Of a DNA stretch of 64,000 bases, positions 47,976 through 56,962 are shown piece by piece. A program made the position numbers and the translations under genes. This DNA comes from Aurantimonas manganoxydans SI85-9A1 (GTDB lineage Bacteria > Pseudomonadota > Alphaproteobacteria > Rhizobiales > Rhizobiaceae): contig NZ_CH672387.1 in assembly GCF_000153465.1 (NCBI RefSeq), positions 271,179-335,178 on the forward strand, read 5' to 3'. The first letter of the stretch is position 1. Each line of letters begins with the position of its first letter. Under the pieces are notes generated by a model. It had not been told where the DNA came from. It saw only the letters and a program-made list of their open reading frames with translations, and did not search any database.

Positions 47976-49118
47976 TCAGCGGCGCTTGTAGCCGGGTGTG
48001 ACGAAGGGCAGGGGGGTGACGGTCACGGCCAGCCGCTTGCCACGGACTTCCGCGAAAAGCCGGGTGCCCGATCCGGCCAGTTCGGCCGGAACGTAACCCA
48101 TGGCGACCGGCGCCTCCAGTGTCGGACCGAAACCACCGGAGGTGACTGTGCCGACCGGCGCGCCGCCCTCGGCCTCGGCGAACAGGCTGGTGCCGCCGCG
48201 CACGGGGGCCCGGCCTTCCGGCAACAGGCCGACGCGGCGCCGGGTCGCACCCTCGGCGAGCTGCTTCAGAATAATGTCGGCGCCGGGAAAGCCGCCCTCG
48301 CGGTCGCCGCCGGCCTTGCGGACCTTCTGCATCGACCATTCCAGAGCGCCCTCGACCGGGGTCGTCGTGGTGTCGACGTCATTGCCATAGAGGCAGAGAC
48401 CGGCTTCCAGCCGCAGCGAGTCGCGGGCGCCGAGGCCGATCGGCTCCACCGTCTCCAGGGCCAGCAGGGCTTTCGCCAGCTTCTCGGCAGCGTCGGCGGG
48501 AATCGAGATCTCGTAGCCGTCCTCGCCGGTATAGCCGGAGCGCGAGACGATGCAGGCGGCGCCGACGAGGTCGAGGGCCCGCAAATCCATGAAGCGCATC
48601 TCGGCGACGGCCGGGTTCAGCGTGGCAAGCGCCGCCTCGGCGGCCGGTCCCTGGAGGGCCAGAAGCGCGCGGTCGGTCAGGGGCTCGACCTCGCACGTGT
48701 CTTCGAGCCCGGCGCGCAGATGGGCGATGTCCTGATCCTTGCAGGCGGCGTTGACCACCAGGAAGAGGTGGTCGCCGCGATTGGCGATCATCAGATCGTC
48801 GAGAATGCCGCCGTCCGCGTTGGTGAAGACCGCATAGCGCTGGCGGCCTTCCTTCAGCCCGGCGACATCGACGGGTACCAGCGTTTCCAATGCCAGCGCG
48901 GCGTCGGCGAGATCGCCGGATTTCGGCCGGATCGCGACCTGGCCCATATGCGAGACGTCGAACAGGCCGGCGGCGGCGCGGGTGTGGAGATGCTCCTTCA
49001 TGACGCCGGCGGAATATTGCACGGGCATGGAATAGCCGGCGAAGGGCACCATCCGGGCGCCGAGCGCCACATGCAGGGCGTCGAGCGGCGTCGTGTGCAG
49101 GGCGTTGGTCTCGGCCAA
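47976..49118 (-). CDS. gcvT: Glycine cleavage system T-protein (aminomethyltransferase)
   Basis: The product has 380 residues from TTG 49118; an AGGAG eight bases upstream makes TTG the right start. It transfers the methylene group to tetrahydrofolate. Motifs are [27 protein letters not shown], the folate-site Asp region [12 protein letters not shown], and [13 protein letters not shown]. It is first in the operon. I see no conserved glycine-riboswitch elements in the 115 bases upstream. Confidence 0.94.
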   Translation of the reverse strand: MAETNALHTTPLDALHVALGARMVPFAGYSMPVQYSAGVMKEHLHTRAAAGLFDVSHMGQVAIRPKSGDLADAALALETLVPVDVAGLKEGRQRYAVFTNADGGILDDLMIANRGDHLFLVVNAACKDQDIAHLRAGLEDTCEVEPLTDRALLALQGPAAEAALATLNPAVAEMRFMDLRALDLVGAACIVSRSGYTGEDGYEISIPADAAEKLAKALLALETVEPIGLGARDSLRLEAGLCLYGNDVDTTTTPVEGALEWSMQKVRKAGGDREGGFPGADIILKQLAEGATRRRVGLLPEGRAPVRGGTSLFAEAEGGAPVGTVTSGGFGPTLEAPVAMGYVPAELAGSGTRLFAEVRGKRLAVTVTPLPFVTPGYKRR

Positions 49119-49164
49119 GGGTAAGCTCCTCTTCAGGGGCGCCGGCTGTGAGGCGGGCGCCGTC

Positions 49165-49195
49165 GCGCGCGACGATAGCGATCTTCGCTGCGCGC
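49165..49195. terminator. Stem-loop between dctM and gcvT
   Basis: GCGCGC (49165-49170) pairs with GCGCGC (49190-49195), and inside it AGCGA (49177-49181) pairs with TCGCT (49185-49189) around three bases. It lies in the 115-bp gap between two same-strand operons, so it could end the TRAP transcript or be part of the gcvT leader. Confidence 0.4.
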
Positions 49196-49233
49196 GTCAT
49201 CGGCAGCCGCACCGTTCCGGCGTCGCTTAGCGC

Positions 49234-50559
49234 TCAGCCCATGAAGGCGGTGAGAATCCGGGACAGCCCGGGGAAGGCGGCGACGAGGGCGAGGCCGACG
49301 AGGCTGGTCAACAGGAAGGGGATTGCGCCGACGGCGATCTTTTCCAGCGACAGGCGGGTGATGTTGGCGGCGACGAAGAGATTGATGCCGACGGGCGGCG
49401 TGAACAGGCCGATCGCCAGATTGACCATCAGGAGGACACCGAACCACACCGGGTCCCAGCCGAGCTCGCGGACCACCGGCAGGAAGATCGGCAGGGTGAT
49501 GAACATGATGGTGATGGCATCCATGAACATGCCGGCGACCAGCACCACCGCCATGATGACGAAGAGGATCACCCACTGGTTGTCGCTGAGGCCCAGCAGC
49601 ACCGAGGAATATTTGCCGACGAGGTCGTCGACGGTGACCACCCAGCCGAACAGGCTGGCGAAGGCGACGACCAGCATGACCACGGCCGAGGAGGAACTGG
49701 CCTCGACGAGCGCCGCGTAGAGGCTGCGCCAGGTCAGGGTGCGATAGACGAACAGGCCGACGAGCAGCGCATAGACCGTGGCCACGATCGCCGCCTCGGT
49801 CGGGGTGAAGATGCCGGCATAGATGCCGCCGAGAATGACAACCGGCGTCAGCAGGCCCCAGAAGGCGTCGACGAAGGAGCGTGCCACCCGCTCGCCATAG
49901 GGACGGTCGGCATAGGGCGGCGGGACCAGCGAGGCGAGGCCGGCGCCGGACCGGGCGGCGGTGCGGGCGCGGTCGGCGAAGGGCAGGGTCAGCAGCATCA
50001 GCGCGCCCATGACCATGCCCGGGACGATCGCCGCGATGAAGAGCTCGGCGATCGAGGTTTCGGCGATGACCCCGTAGATGACGAGGCCGATCGAGGGGGG
50101 AATGACGATCGACAAGGCAGCGCCGGTGCACACCAGAGCCGCCGCGAAGGGCCGCGGATAGCCGTCCTCAGCCATGCCCTTGATGATCAGCGGGCCGATG
50201 GCGGCGACCGAGGCGGGGCCGGAGCCGCTGACGGCGCCCCAGAACAGGCAGACCACCGTGCCGACGATGCCCATGCCGCCCGGCAGCGAGCCGACCAGCA
50301 CGCGGAAGAAGCGGATCATCCGCTCGGCGATGCCGACCGTGCCCATCAAAGTGCCGGCAAGGATGAAGAAGGGAATCGCCAGCAGCGAGAATTTCGAGAT
50401 GCCGCTGGCCAGGAGATCGCCGACGAGATCGAGGCCGAAGCCGATCGCCCACATGGCGTAGAGCGAGGACAGGCCGAGCGCAAAGGCGACCGGCACGCGC
50501 AGGAACAACAGGACGAAGAACAGGAGCACCATCTGGGTGCCCGGATCGAGATCAGGCAT
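49234..50559 (-). CDS. dctM: TRAP transporter large permease (DctM)
   Basis: The product has 441 residues with about twelve membrane helices. Family motifs are PFFILAGTLMGTVGIAERMI, the VSGSGPASVAAIGPLI segment of the first sodium-binding region, IVIPPSIGLVIYGV, and FTPPVGINLFVAA near the C-terminus. It is the sodium-driven transport channel. It overlaps dctQ by 8 bases. The substrate is an unknown organic acid. Confidence 0.93.
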   Translation of the reverse strand: MPDLDPGTQMVLLFFVLLFLRVPVAFALGLSSLYAMWAIGFGLDLVGDLLASGISKFSLLAIPFFILAGTLMGTVGIAERMIRFFRVLVGSLPGGMGIVGTVVCLFWGAVSGSGPASVAAIGPLIIKGMAEDGYPRPFAAALVCTGAALSIVIPPSIGLVIYGVIAETSIAELFIAAIVPGMVMGALMLLTLPFADRARTAARSGAGLASLVPPPYADRPYGERVARSFVDAFWGLLTPVVILGGIYAGIFTPTEAAIVATVYALLVGLFVYRTLTWRSLYAALVEASSSSAVVMLVVAFASLFGWVVTVDDLVGKYSSVLLGLSDNQWVILFVIMAVVLVAGMFMDAITIMFITLPIFLPVVRELGWDPVWFGVLLMVNLAIGLFTPPVGINLFVAANITRLSLEKIAVGAIPFLLTSLVGLALVAAFPGLSRILTAFMG

Positions 50560-51043
50560 GCCGCTCGTCCCCGGCGCGCAGGGCGCGGTCGAAGCCCAGC
50601 GTGTGCTGGACGAGGCGCAGGGCGATCAGCAGGAAACCCAGCGGCAGGCCGAGCGTGTAGTACCAGGCCGGGACCTGCAGGCCGGGCGAGGTGACGCCGC
50701 TGGCATATTGATGCGCGAGGAGGCCGTAGCAGTACCAGGCCGACAGGCAGAGCAGGGCGACCGAGAGGCCGGTGGAAAGCCACAGGCCGACGCGGCGACC
50801 GGCGGGCGGCAACAGGTCGGCGAAGAGGGTGACGGCCAGATGTTCGCCGCGGCGGGCGGCGATGGCCGCCCCGAAGATGGTCAGCAGAAGAAATCCGTTG
50901 AGGAGAATCTCCTGGGTGGCGGCGAAGGAATAGCTGGTCAGATAGCGCACGACCACGTTGAGGAAGCCGATCCCGGTCATCACCAGGAAGATCACCGCGC
51001 AGACGATCTTCTCCGCATCCTCCAGAACTGCGCGCATCGACAT
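50552..51043 (-). CDS. dctQ: TRAP transporter small permease (DctQ)
   Basis: The product has 163 residues with four membrane helices and the DctQ pattern: VVRYLTSYSFAATQEILLNG, then AAIAARRGEHLAVTLFADLL in the middle loop. It pairs with DctM in the inner membrane. A 61-bp gap with a stem-loop separates it from dctP. Confidence 0.88.
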   Translation of the reverse strand: MSMRAVLEDAEKIVCAVIFLVMTGIGFLNVVVRYLTSYSFAATQEILLNGFLLLTIFGAAIAARRGEHLAVTLFADLLPPAGRRVGLWLSTGLSVALLCLSAWYCYGLLAHQYASGVTSPGLQVPAWYYTLGLPLGFLLIALRLVQHTLGFDRALRAGDERHA

Positions 51044-51068
51044 ATCCAGCTGGCCGGCAGGGTGGGAC

Positions 51069-51094
51069 GGGCGGCGTGCCGAACAACGCCGCCC
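51069..51094. repeat. Stem-loop between dctP and dctQ
   Basis: GGGCGGCGT (51069-51077) and ACGCCGCCC (51086-51094) form a perfect 9-bp stem with an 8-base loop, 10 bases beyond the dctP stop on the minus strand. It is the clearest of three such hairpins after binding-protein genes in this window. Confidence 0.6.
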
Positions 51095-51104
51095 CTTCAG
51101 GCGA

Positions 51105-52133
51105 TCAGTTCGCGGGCTTGGCGGCGTCGTCGCCGGAGTTCGCGACGGTGTCCTCGAACAGCGCCACCAGCTCCGGGCCGACCTTGGCCGCCCAGGTGTC
51201 GTAGGCCGACTTGGTCGCCTGGCGGAAGGCGTCGATCTCCTCAGCGTTCGCCTCGTAGACCTCCATGCCCTTTTCCTTCAGGAACTCGATACCCGAGGCG
51301 GTGTCCTCGCGGGTGATCTTCTTCTGGTAGTCCATCGCCTCCTCGGCGGCGGCGCGGACCATCTCCTGGCGCTCGGCGTCCCAGCTGTCCCAGAGCTTCT
51401 GGCTGACGCCGACGAAGATTGGATCGTAGGAATAGTGCCAGGGGGTGATATACTTCTGCACCTCGTAGACGCGCTGCGGGATGATCACCGCGCCGATCGG
51501 GTTCTCCTGCCCGTCGACGACGCCCTGCTGCAGGGCCGAGAAGGTCTCGGTCCACTGCATCTGCTGCGGGTTGGCGCCCAGCGCGTTCATCACGTCGATA
51601 TACATCGGGCCGGCGACGCGCATCTTCAGGCCCTTGAGGTCGTCCGGCGTCTTGATCGGATGGACGTTGTTGGTCACCTCGCGGAAGCCGTTCTCGCCCC
51701 AGGCGAGGACCACGATGCCGTGGCCGGCCATGATCTCTTCCATGCGGTCGCCGGGGGCGCCCGCCGTGGTGGCGTCGACGTCGTCATAGTCGGTGTAGAG
51801 ATAGGGCAGCGAGAACACCGCCATCTCGGGCACCAGCGGGGTGACGTTGATCGCCGAGGTGACGACGAAGTCGAGGGCGCCGCGGCCGACCATCTCGGCC
51901 TGCTTCATCTGGTCGCCACCGGTCAGCTGGGCGTTCGGAAAGATGCGGATGTCGAGGTCGCCGCCGCTCTTTTCCTTGAGCAGCTCGTTGAACTTCTCGG
52001 CGCCCTTCTGCCAGGTCGTGGTGTCGTTGGTGTTGTGCGACAGGCGCAGCGTCTCGGCAAAGGCCGGCGTGAGCTGCAGGGCGGCAAGGGTGGTGGCGAT
52101 GGCCGTTGCGGCCACGAGTCTGGCGAATTTCAA
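51105..52133 (-). CDS. dctP: TRAP transporter solute-binding protein (DctP)
   Basis: The product has 342 residues from TTG 52133; GGGGAGGA lies upstream at the right distance and no ATG is near, so the rare start is well supported. The signal peptide is MKFARLVAATAIATTLAALQ (cut after AFA). DctP features include LRLSHNTNDTTTWQKGAEKF, NAQLTGGDQMKQAEMV, the central arginine in LKGLKMRVAGPMYIDVM that binds the carboxylate, and MQWTETFSALQQGVVDGQEN. It is first in the operon and divergent from the IclR gene. Confidence 0.92.
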   Translation of the reverse strand: MKFARLVAATAIATTLAALQLTPAFAETLRLSHNTNDTTTWQKGAEKFNELLKEKSGGDLDIRIFPNAQLTGGDQMKQAEMVGRGALDFVVTSAINVTPLVPEMAVFSLPYLYTDYDDVDATTAGAPGDRMEEIMAGHGIVVLAWGENGFREVTNNVHPIKTPDDLKGLKMRVAGPMYIDVMNALGANPQQMQWTETFSALQQGVVDGQENPIGAVIIPQRVYEVQKYITPWHYSYDPIFVGVSQKLWDSWDAERQEMVRAAAEEAMDYQKKITREDTASGIEFLKEKGMEVYEANAEEIDAFRQATKSAYDTWAAKVGPELVALFEDTVANSGDDAAKPAN

Positions 52134-52183
52134 GGTCGGTCCTCCCCGATCGAATGAAGTCAAAGGCCGGCTCAACCTCCCGA

Positions 52184-52200
52184 GCATCCACATGGTGGAC
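52184..52200. promoter_or_regulatory. IclR operator copy 1, dctP side
   Basis: GCATCCACATGGTGGAC contains the exact dyad TCCAC-ATG-GTGGA and lies 51 bases upstream of the dctP start. Fourteen of its seventeen bases recur at 52291-52307. Binding by the adjacent IclR protein is inferred. Confidence 0.6.
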
Positions 52201-52246
52201 CATCGACCTTGTAAGCGGGGCAAACATTGCCAGCATGCCGGACGGC

Positions 52247-52275
52247 TTGCAACCGGATATCCTTTGCTCGACAAT
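52247..52275 (+). promoter_or_regulatory. Promoter of the iclR-thiolase operon
   Basis: TTGCAA (52247-52252) and GACAAT (52270-52275) are separated by 17 bp, each four of six to consensus. The start would lie near 52282, just before operator copy 2. Confidence 0.5.
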
Positions 52276-52290
52276 GTGCCGTATGAATTG

Positions 52291-52307
52291 GCATCCATAA
52301 TGTGGAC
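52291..52307. promoter_or_regulatory. IclR operator copy 2, iclR side
   Basis: GCATCCATAATGTGGAC repeats copy 1 with three changes and keeps the TCCA/GTGGA half-sites. It lies between the predicted transcription start and the iclR start codon, which suits autorepression. Confidence 0.6.
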
Positions 52308-52322
52308 ATCGGGGAGGCGCGA

Positions 52323-53243
52323 TTGGGTGGAGACCAACCCGTCGCACGCGAGATCGGCGGAGCCCAGAGCGTCGACCGGGCGCTGGCGCTCCTGTCGCTG
52401 ATCAGCCGGCACGCCGGCGGCGTGTCGCTCTCCACCGTGGTCGAGGAAAGCGGTCTCAACCGCGCCACGGGGCGGCGGCTTCTGCTGGCTTTGATGCGCT
52501 CGCGGCTGGTCGAGCAGGAGCCGGTCAGCCGGCGCTACCATCTCGGCGAAGAGGCGTTCGTCCTCGGCGTTCTGGCCTCGCGCCGCTACGGCCTGCTCGA
52601 TGTCGCGATGGAAAGCCTCATCGCCCTGTCGGCCCGCAGCGGCGACACGAGTTTCCTGTCGGTGCGGCGCGACGCCTTCGCGGTCTGCCTGCACCGCGAG
52701 GAGGGTGCCTATCCGATCCGCACCCATGCGCTGGAGGTCGGCGACCGCCATCCGCTCGGCGTCGGCGGCGGATCGCTGGCGATCCTGGCGACGCTGCCGG
52801 ACGCGGAGATCGAACGGGTGCTGGCCGCCAATCGCGAGATCATGGCGGCGGGCTATCCGCTCTATTCGCCCGAGATCGTCCGCGAGCATGTGGCGCTGAC
52901 CCGCGCGCGCGGTTTCGCGGTCAATCCGGGTCTGGTGCTGCCGAACTCCTGGGCCATCGCGAAGGTGGTGCATTACCCCGACGGCCGCGTCGCCGGCGCC
53001 CTCAGCCTCTCGGCGATTGACAGCCGCATGGGCGAGACCCGGCAAGACGAGCTGGCGTCCCTCATCGGCCACGAGGTCAAGGCGGTGGAGGCCCGGCTGC
53101 AGCAGATGTTTGCACCCGACGGCCCGCGCCAGGACAACACCAGAACGCAGACGACGCCACCGGCGGACAAGCGCGCCGCACCAACCGGCCCCGCAAGCGG
53201 GCAACCTGCGGCACGGTTCGAACTCGAAAGGATCAGGCAATGA
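52323..53243 (+). CDS. IclR-family transcriptional regulator
   Basis: The product has 306 residues from TTG 52323; GGGGAGG at 52311-52317 decides this start over GTG 52302. The winged helix is SVDRALALLSLISRHAGGVS, then ESGLNRATGRRLLLAL. The C-terminal GAF-like effector domain has HALEVGDRHPLGVGGGSLAI, the IclR signature. A polar Thr/Pro/Ala tail of about 40 residues is extra. It is divergent from the TRAP operon and joined to the thiolase gene by ATGA, so it likely regulates both sides in response to the imported acid. Confidence 0.88.
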   Translation: MGGDQPVAREIGGAQSVDRALALLSLISRHAGGVSLSTVVEESGLNRATGRRLLLALMRSRLVEQEPVSRRYHLGEEAFVLGVLASRRYGLLDVAMESLIALSARSGDTSFLSVRRDAFAVCLHREEGAYPIRTHALEVGDRHPLGVGGGSLAILATLPDAEIERVLAANREIMAAGYPLYSPEIVREHVALTRARGFAVNPGLVLPNSWAIAKVVHYPDGRVAGALSLSAIDSRMGETRQDELASLIGHEVKAVEARLQQMFAPDGPRQDNTRTQTTPPADKRAAPTGPASGQPAARFELERIRQ

Positions 53244-54409
53244 GCAAGGCACAGATGGTCGGCTGGTCGCACAGCCATTTCGGCAAGTCCGAGGCGCCGA
53301 CGACCCAGGCGCTGATGGGCGAGGTCGTCGCCCCGGCGCTGGAGCATGCCGGCATCGGCGCCGAGAGCGTCGACGGCGTCTTCGTCGGCGTCATGAACAA
53401 CGGCTTTTCCAAGCAGGACTTCCAGGGCGCCCTCGTCGGCATGGCCCATGAGGGGCTCGGCATGGTGCCGGCGGTGCGGATGGAGAACGCCTGCGCCACC
53501 GGTTCGGCGGCGCTCTACAGCGCCATCGACTTCATCGAATCCGGCCGCGGGCGGATCGCGCTGGTGGTCGGCGCCGAGAAGATGACGGCGATCCCGACAG
53601 TGCAGACCGGCGACATCCTGCTGGGCGCGAGCTACCGGGAGGAGGAGGCCGAGGTCGAAGGGGGCTTTGCCGGCCTGTTCGGGCGGATCGCACAGCAATA
53701 TTTCCAGAAATACGGCGACCGCTCCGAGGAGCTGGCGATGATCGCGGCCAAGAACCACAAGAACGGCATGGCCAATCCCTACGCCCACATGCGCAAGGAT
53801 TTCGGCTTCGAGTTCTGCAACACGATCTCCGACAAGAACCCCTATGTCGCAGCGCCGCTGCGGCGCACCGACTGCTCGCTGATCTCCGACGGCGCGGCGG
53901 CGATCGTTCTGGCCGACGAGGAGACGGCGGCCGGCCTCGAGCGGGCGATCGCCTTCCGCTCGCGCCGTCACATGAACGACGTCTTGGCGCTGAGCCGCCG
54001 CGACGTGACCGAGTTCGCCGGGGCGCGACGTGCCTGGTCCCAGGCACTGGAGGATGGCGGCGTGTCGCTGGACGATCTCGACTTCGTCGAGACCCATGAC
54101 TGCTTCACCATCGCCGAGATGATCGAATACGAGGCCATGGGCCTTGCCGAGCCGGGCCAGGGCTACCGGGTGATCCGCGACGGGGTATCGGCCAAGGACG
54201 GCCGGCTGCCGGTGAACCCGTCCGGCGGTCTGAAATCGAAGGGCCATCCGATCGGCGCCACCGGCGTCTCGATGCATGTGATGGCAGCGATGCAGCTGAT
54301 GGGCGAGGCCGGCGACATGCAGGTGCCGGAGGCCAAGTTGGCCGGCGTCTTCAACATGGGCGGTGCCGCGGTCGCCAATTACGTTTCCATCCTGGAGCGC
54401 GCCAAGTGA
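53240..54409 (+). CDS. SCP-x-type thiolase (acetyl-CoA acetyltransferase family)
   Basis: The product has 389 residues. The nucleophile is Cys85 in ENACATGSAAL, the conserved asparagine-like loop is VETHDCFTIAE, and the histidine lies in SKGHPIGATGVSM. The second cysteine of classical thiolases is replaced (VFNMGGAAVANY), as in SCP-x-type members. It should cleave or condense a 3-oxoacyl-CoA. It is coupled by ATGA to iclR and by GTGA to the acyl-CoA synthetase gene. Confidence 0.88.
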   Translation: MSKAQMVGWSHSHFGKSEAPTTQALMGEVVAPALEHAGIGAESVDGVFVGVMNNGFSKQDFQGALVGMAHEGLGMVPAVRMENACATGSAALYSAIDFIESGRGRIALVVGAEKMTAIPTVQTGDILLGASYREEEAEVEGGFAGLFGRIAQQYFQKYGDRSEELAMIAAKNHKNGMANPYAHMRKDFGFEFCNTISDKNPYVAAPLRRTDCSLISDGAAAIVLADEETAAGLERAIAFRSRRHMNDVLALSRRDVTEFAGARRAWSQALEDGGVSLDDLDFVETHDCFTIAEMIEYEAMGLAEPGQGYRVIRDGVSAKDGRLPVNPSGGLKSKGHPIGATGVSMHVMAAMQLMGEAGDMQVPEAKLAGVFNMGGAAVANYVSILERAK

Positions 54410-56037
54410 CGACAGGCGCCCTGACGGGCGACCCGAAGGGCGGCGTCGCGCCGCAATCGACCCGGGTCGCCAATCTCGCGCATTTCCTGACGCGGGCCGC
54501 CCGCCGCCTCGGCGGCGAGGTCGGCCTCGTCTGGGGCGAGGCGGAATGGAGCTGGGCGGAGATCGACGCGCGGGCCTCGGCCATGGCGGCGGCGCTGCGC
54601 GATCGCTACGGCGTGTCGAAGGGCGACCGGATCCTGGTGCAGTCGCAGAACTGCAACCAGATGTTCGAATCCATGTTCGCCTGCTTCCGCCTCGGCGCGG
54701 TCTGGGTGCCGACGAATTTCCGCCAGACGCCCGACGAGGTCGCCTATCTCGCCAGGGCCAGCGGCGCGACGGGGATGATCTGCAACGCCACCTTTCCCGA
54801 TCATGCCGCAGCCTGCCGGGCGGCTTGTCCCGATCTCGGCTTCGTCGTGGCGATCGGTGCGGCCGCATTCGGCGAGGATTACGACGCGCTGGTTGCCGCC
54901 CATCGCGGGGTCGCGGTGGCGAATGCGACGGTCGATCGCGACGATCCCTGCTGGTTCTTCTTCACCTCGGGCACCACGGGCCGCCCGAAGGCGGCGGTGC
55001 TGACCCACGGCCAGATGTCCTTCGTGGCGACCAACCATCTCTGCGACCTGATGCCCGGCACCGGGCCGCGCGACGCCTCGCTGGTGGTCGCGCCGCTGTC
55101 GCATGGCGCGGGCGTCCATCAGCTGACGCAGGTCGCTGCGGGGGCGAAGACGATCCTGATGCCGACCGAGCGCTTCGACATCGCCGCCGCCTGGCGCCTC
55201 GTCGAGGAATGGCGCGTGACGAACATGTTCACCGTGCCGACCATCCTGAAGATGCTGGTCGAGCATCCCGCGGCCGCCGAATACGACCATTCCTCGCTGC
55301 GCCACGTGATCTATGCCGGCGCGCCCATGTACCGCGCCGACCAGAAGCGGGCGCTGGAGACGCTCGGCCCGGTGATCGTGCAGTATTTCGGACTGGGCGA
55401 GGTGACCGGCAACATCACCGTCCTGCCGGCCCATGAGCATTCGGCCGACGACGCGGCGGCGCGCATCGGCAGCTGCGGCTACGAGCGCACCGGCATGGCG
55501 ATCTCCATCCAGGACGAAGCAGGTGCCGAACTCGGACCGAACGAGACCGGCGAGATCTGCGTCACCGGCCCCGCGGTCTTTGCGGGCTATTACGACAATC
55601 CGGACGCCAATGCGAAGGCGTTTCGCAATGGCTGGTTCCGCACCGGCGATCTCGGCCACCTCGATGCCGAAGGCTATCTGTCGATCACCGGCCGCGCCTC
55701 GGACATGTATATTTCCGGCGGCTCCAACGTCTATCCGCGCGAGATCGAGGAGAAGATCCTCACCCATCCGAAGATCAGCGAGGTCGCGGTCCTCGGCGTG
55801 CCCGATCCGGTCTGGGGCGAAGTCGGCATTGCGGTCTGCGTGACTGTCGCCGGCGAAAACGTCGGCGAGGCCGAGCTCGGGGCATTCCTCGACGGCAAGA
55901 TGTCGCGCTACAAGCTGCCCAGGCGCTTCGTCTTCGTCGACGAGATGCCGAAATCGGCCTATGGCAAGATCACCAAGAAGCTGGTGCGCCAGGCGCTGGA
56001 AGAGCGCGGGCTTCTGGACGGCGAGCGCGCGGCGTGA
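54406..56037 (+). CDS. Class I adenylate-forming acyl-CoA synthetase
   Basis: The product has 543 residues from GTG 54406, overlapping the thiolase stop. The P-loop-like motif is FFFTSGTTGRPKAAVLTH, then YFGLGEVTGN, GWFRTGDLGHLDAEGYL, and the catalytic lysine region PKSAYGKITKK. It resembles medium-chain or aromatic acid CoA ligases more than Acs/PrpE. With the TRAP importer and thiolase it forms an import-activation-cleavage set; the acid is unknown. Confidence 0.88.
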   Translation: MTTGALTGDPKGGVAPQSTRVANLAHFLTRAARRLGGEVGLVWGEAEWSWAEIDARASAMAAALRDRYGVSKGDRILVQSQNCNQMFESMFACFRLGAVWVPTNFRQTPDEVAYLARASGATGMICNATFPDHAAACRAACPDLGFVVAIGAAAFGEDYDALVAAHRGVAVANATVDRDDPCWFFFTSGTTGRPKAAVLTHGQMSFVATNHLCDLMPGTGPRDASLVVAPLSHGAGVHQLTQVAAGAKTILMPTERFDIAAAWRLVEEWRVTNMFTVPTILKMLVEHPAAAEYDHSSLRHVIYAGAPMYRADQKRALETLGPVIVQYFGLGEVTGNITVLPAHEHSADDAAARIGSCGYERTGMAISIQDEAGAELGPNETGEICVTGPAVFAGYYDNPDANAKAFRNGWFRTGDLGHLDAEGYLSITGRASDMYISGGSNVYPREIEEKILTHPKISEVAVLGVPDPVWGEVGIAVCVTVAGENVGEAELGAFLDGKMSRYKLPRRFVFVDEMPKSAYGKITKKLVRQALEERGLLDGERAA

Positions 56038-56086
56038 GCATCGGGCCAGTCCTTCGTCCGGCGATGTCCGCGCGAACGGAGCCGTC

Positions 56087-56962
56087 GTGACGGCGCCCCG
56101 GCGGATCGTTCACCCGGGCCCGGTGGCGGCCCAGCGATCCTGCGTCGCGCCGGCGCGCGCGGTCCCGCTCGACTTCACCGTGCCGGCTGGCGAGATCGTC
56201 AATGCCGGGATCGCCGACGGTCTCGCGGCGGCGGGCTGCGACGGCGCATGGGTCGACCTGTCCGGCGGTCGCTTCGCGCCGTTTCGCTATGTGATGCCCG
56301 CGGGCTCGCCGGGTCCGAGCCACGCAGCCTGGTACAGCGAGACCTTCGCGCCGGATGGCATCGTTACCGTCGAGGCGGCCGGCGCCATCGTCGGCTGGCG
56401 CGACGGCGGACCCTTCCTCCACTGCCACGGCATCTGGACCGATCCGGCCGGCGACCGGGCGATGGGGCACATGCTGCCGTTGGACACCCGCACGGCCGAG
56501 CCGCTGCATGTGCGCGGCACCGGCCTTGTCGGTGGCAGCTTCGTCGCGCGCCACGACGCCGAGACCGATTTCACCCTGTTCGCCGCCGAAACGATGCCGC
56601 GCAACGGCGTGTCCGGATCCGCTACCGGCGACGGTCCCCACGCACTGGCTGTCACGCTGCGGCCGAACCAGGACGTGGGCACCGCCATTGCGGCGATCTG
56701 CGCCGAACGCGGGATCGCCGAGGCGCGCCTTTCCGGCATTGGCAGCCTCAACGGCGCGCGCTTTGCGAACGGCCCGGCGATGGATTCCTATGCATCCGAA
56801 CTGCTAATCCGCGACGGCCGGATCGAGGCCGGCACGGCCGAGCCGCGGCTCGACGTCAGCGTGGTGGCGATGGACGGCACGATCTTCGAGGGCCGGCTCG
56901 TGCATGGCGACAATCCGGTCTGCGTGACCTTCGAACTGGTGATCCTGCCTGTCGCCGGCTGA
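56087..56962 (+). CDS. Tandem PPC/DUF296 domain protein
   Basis: The product has 291 residues from GTG 56087 (CGGAG upstream). Two copies of a PPC-like fold are visible. The C-terminal copy is well kept (ALAVTLRPNQDVGTAIAAIC, then GIGSLNGARFANG and DVSVVAMDGTIFEG). The N-terminal copy is diverged (DFTVPAGEIVNAGIADGL, then WVDLSGGRFAPFRYVM) but keeps the HCHGIWTDPAGD metal-like loop. It lies 49 bases after the acyl-CoA synthetase gene and probably belongs to the operon. Its role is unknown; binding of a CoA ester or metabolite is only a guess. Confidence 0.75.
   Translation: MTAPRRIVHPGPVAAQRSCVAPARAVPLDFTVPAGEIVNAGIADGLAAAGCDGAWVDLSGGRFAPFRYVMPAGSPGPSHAAWYSETFAPDGIVTVEAAGAIVGWRDGGPFLHCHGIWTDPAGDRAMGHMLPLDTRTAEPLHVRGTGLVGGSFVARHDAETDFTLFAAETMPRNGVSGSATGDGPHALAVTLRPNQDVGTAIAAICAERGIAEARLSGIGSLNGARFANGPAMDSYASELLIRDGRIEAGTAEPRLDVSVVAMDGTIFEGRLVHGDNPVCVTFELVILPVAG

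Noticed and set aside
49119..49233. Possible glycine riboswitch upstream of gcvT
   Set aside because: The gap is only 115 bases and lacks the conserved glycine-aptamer core elements; only a GC-rich stem-loop is seen.
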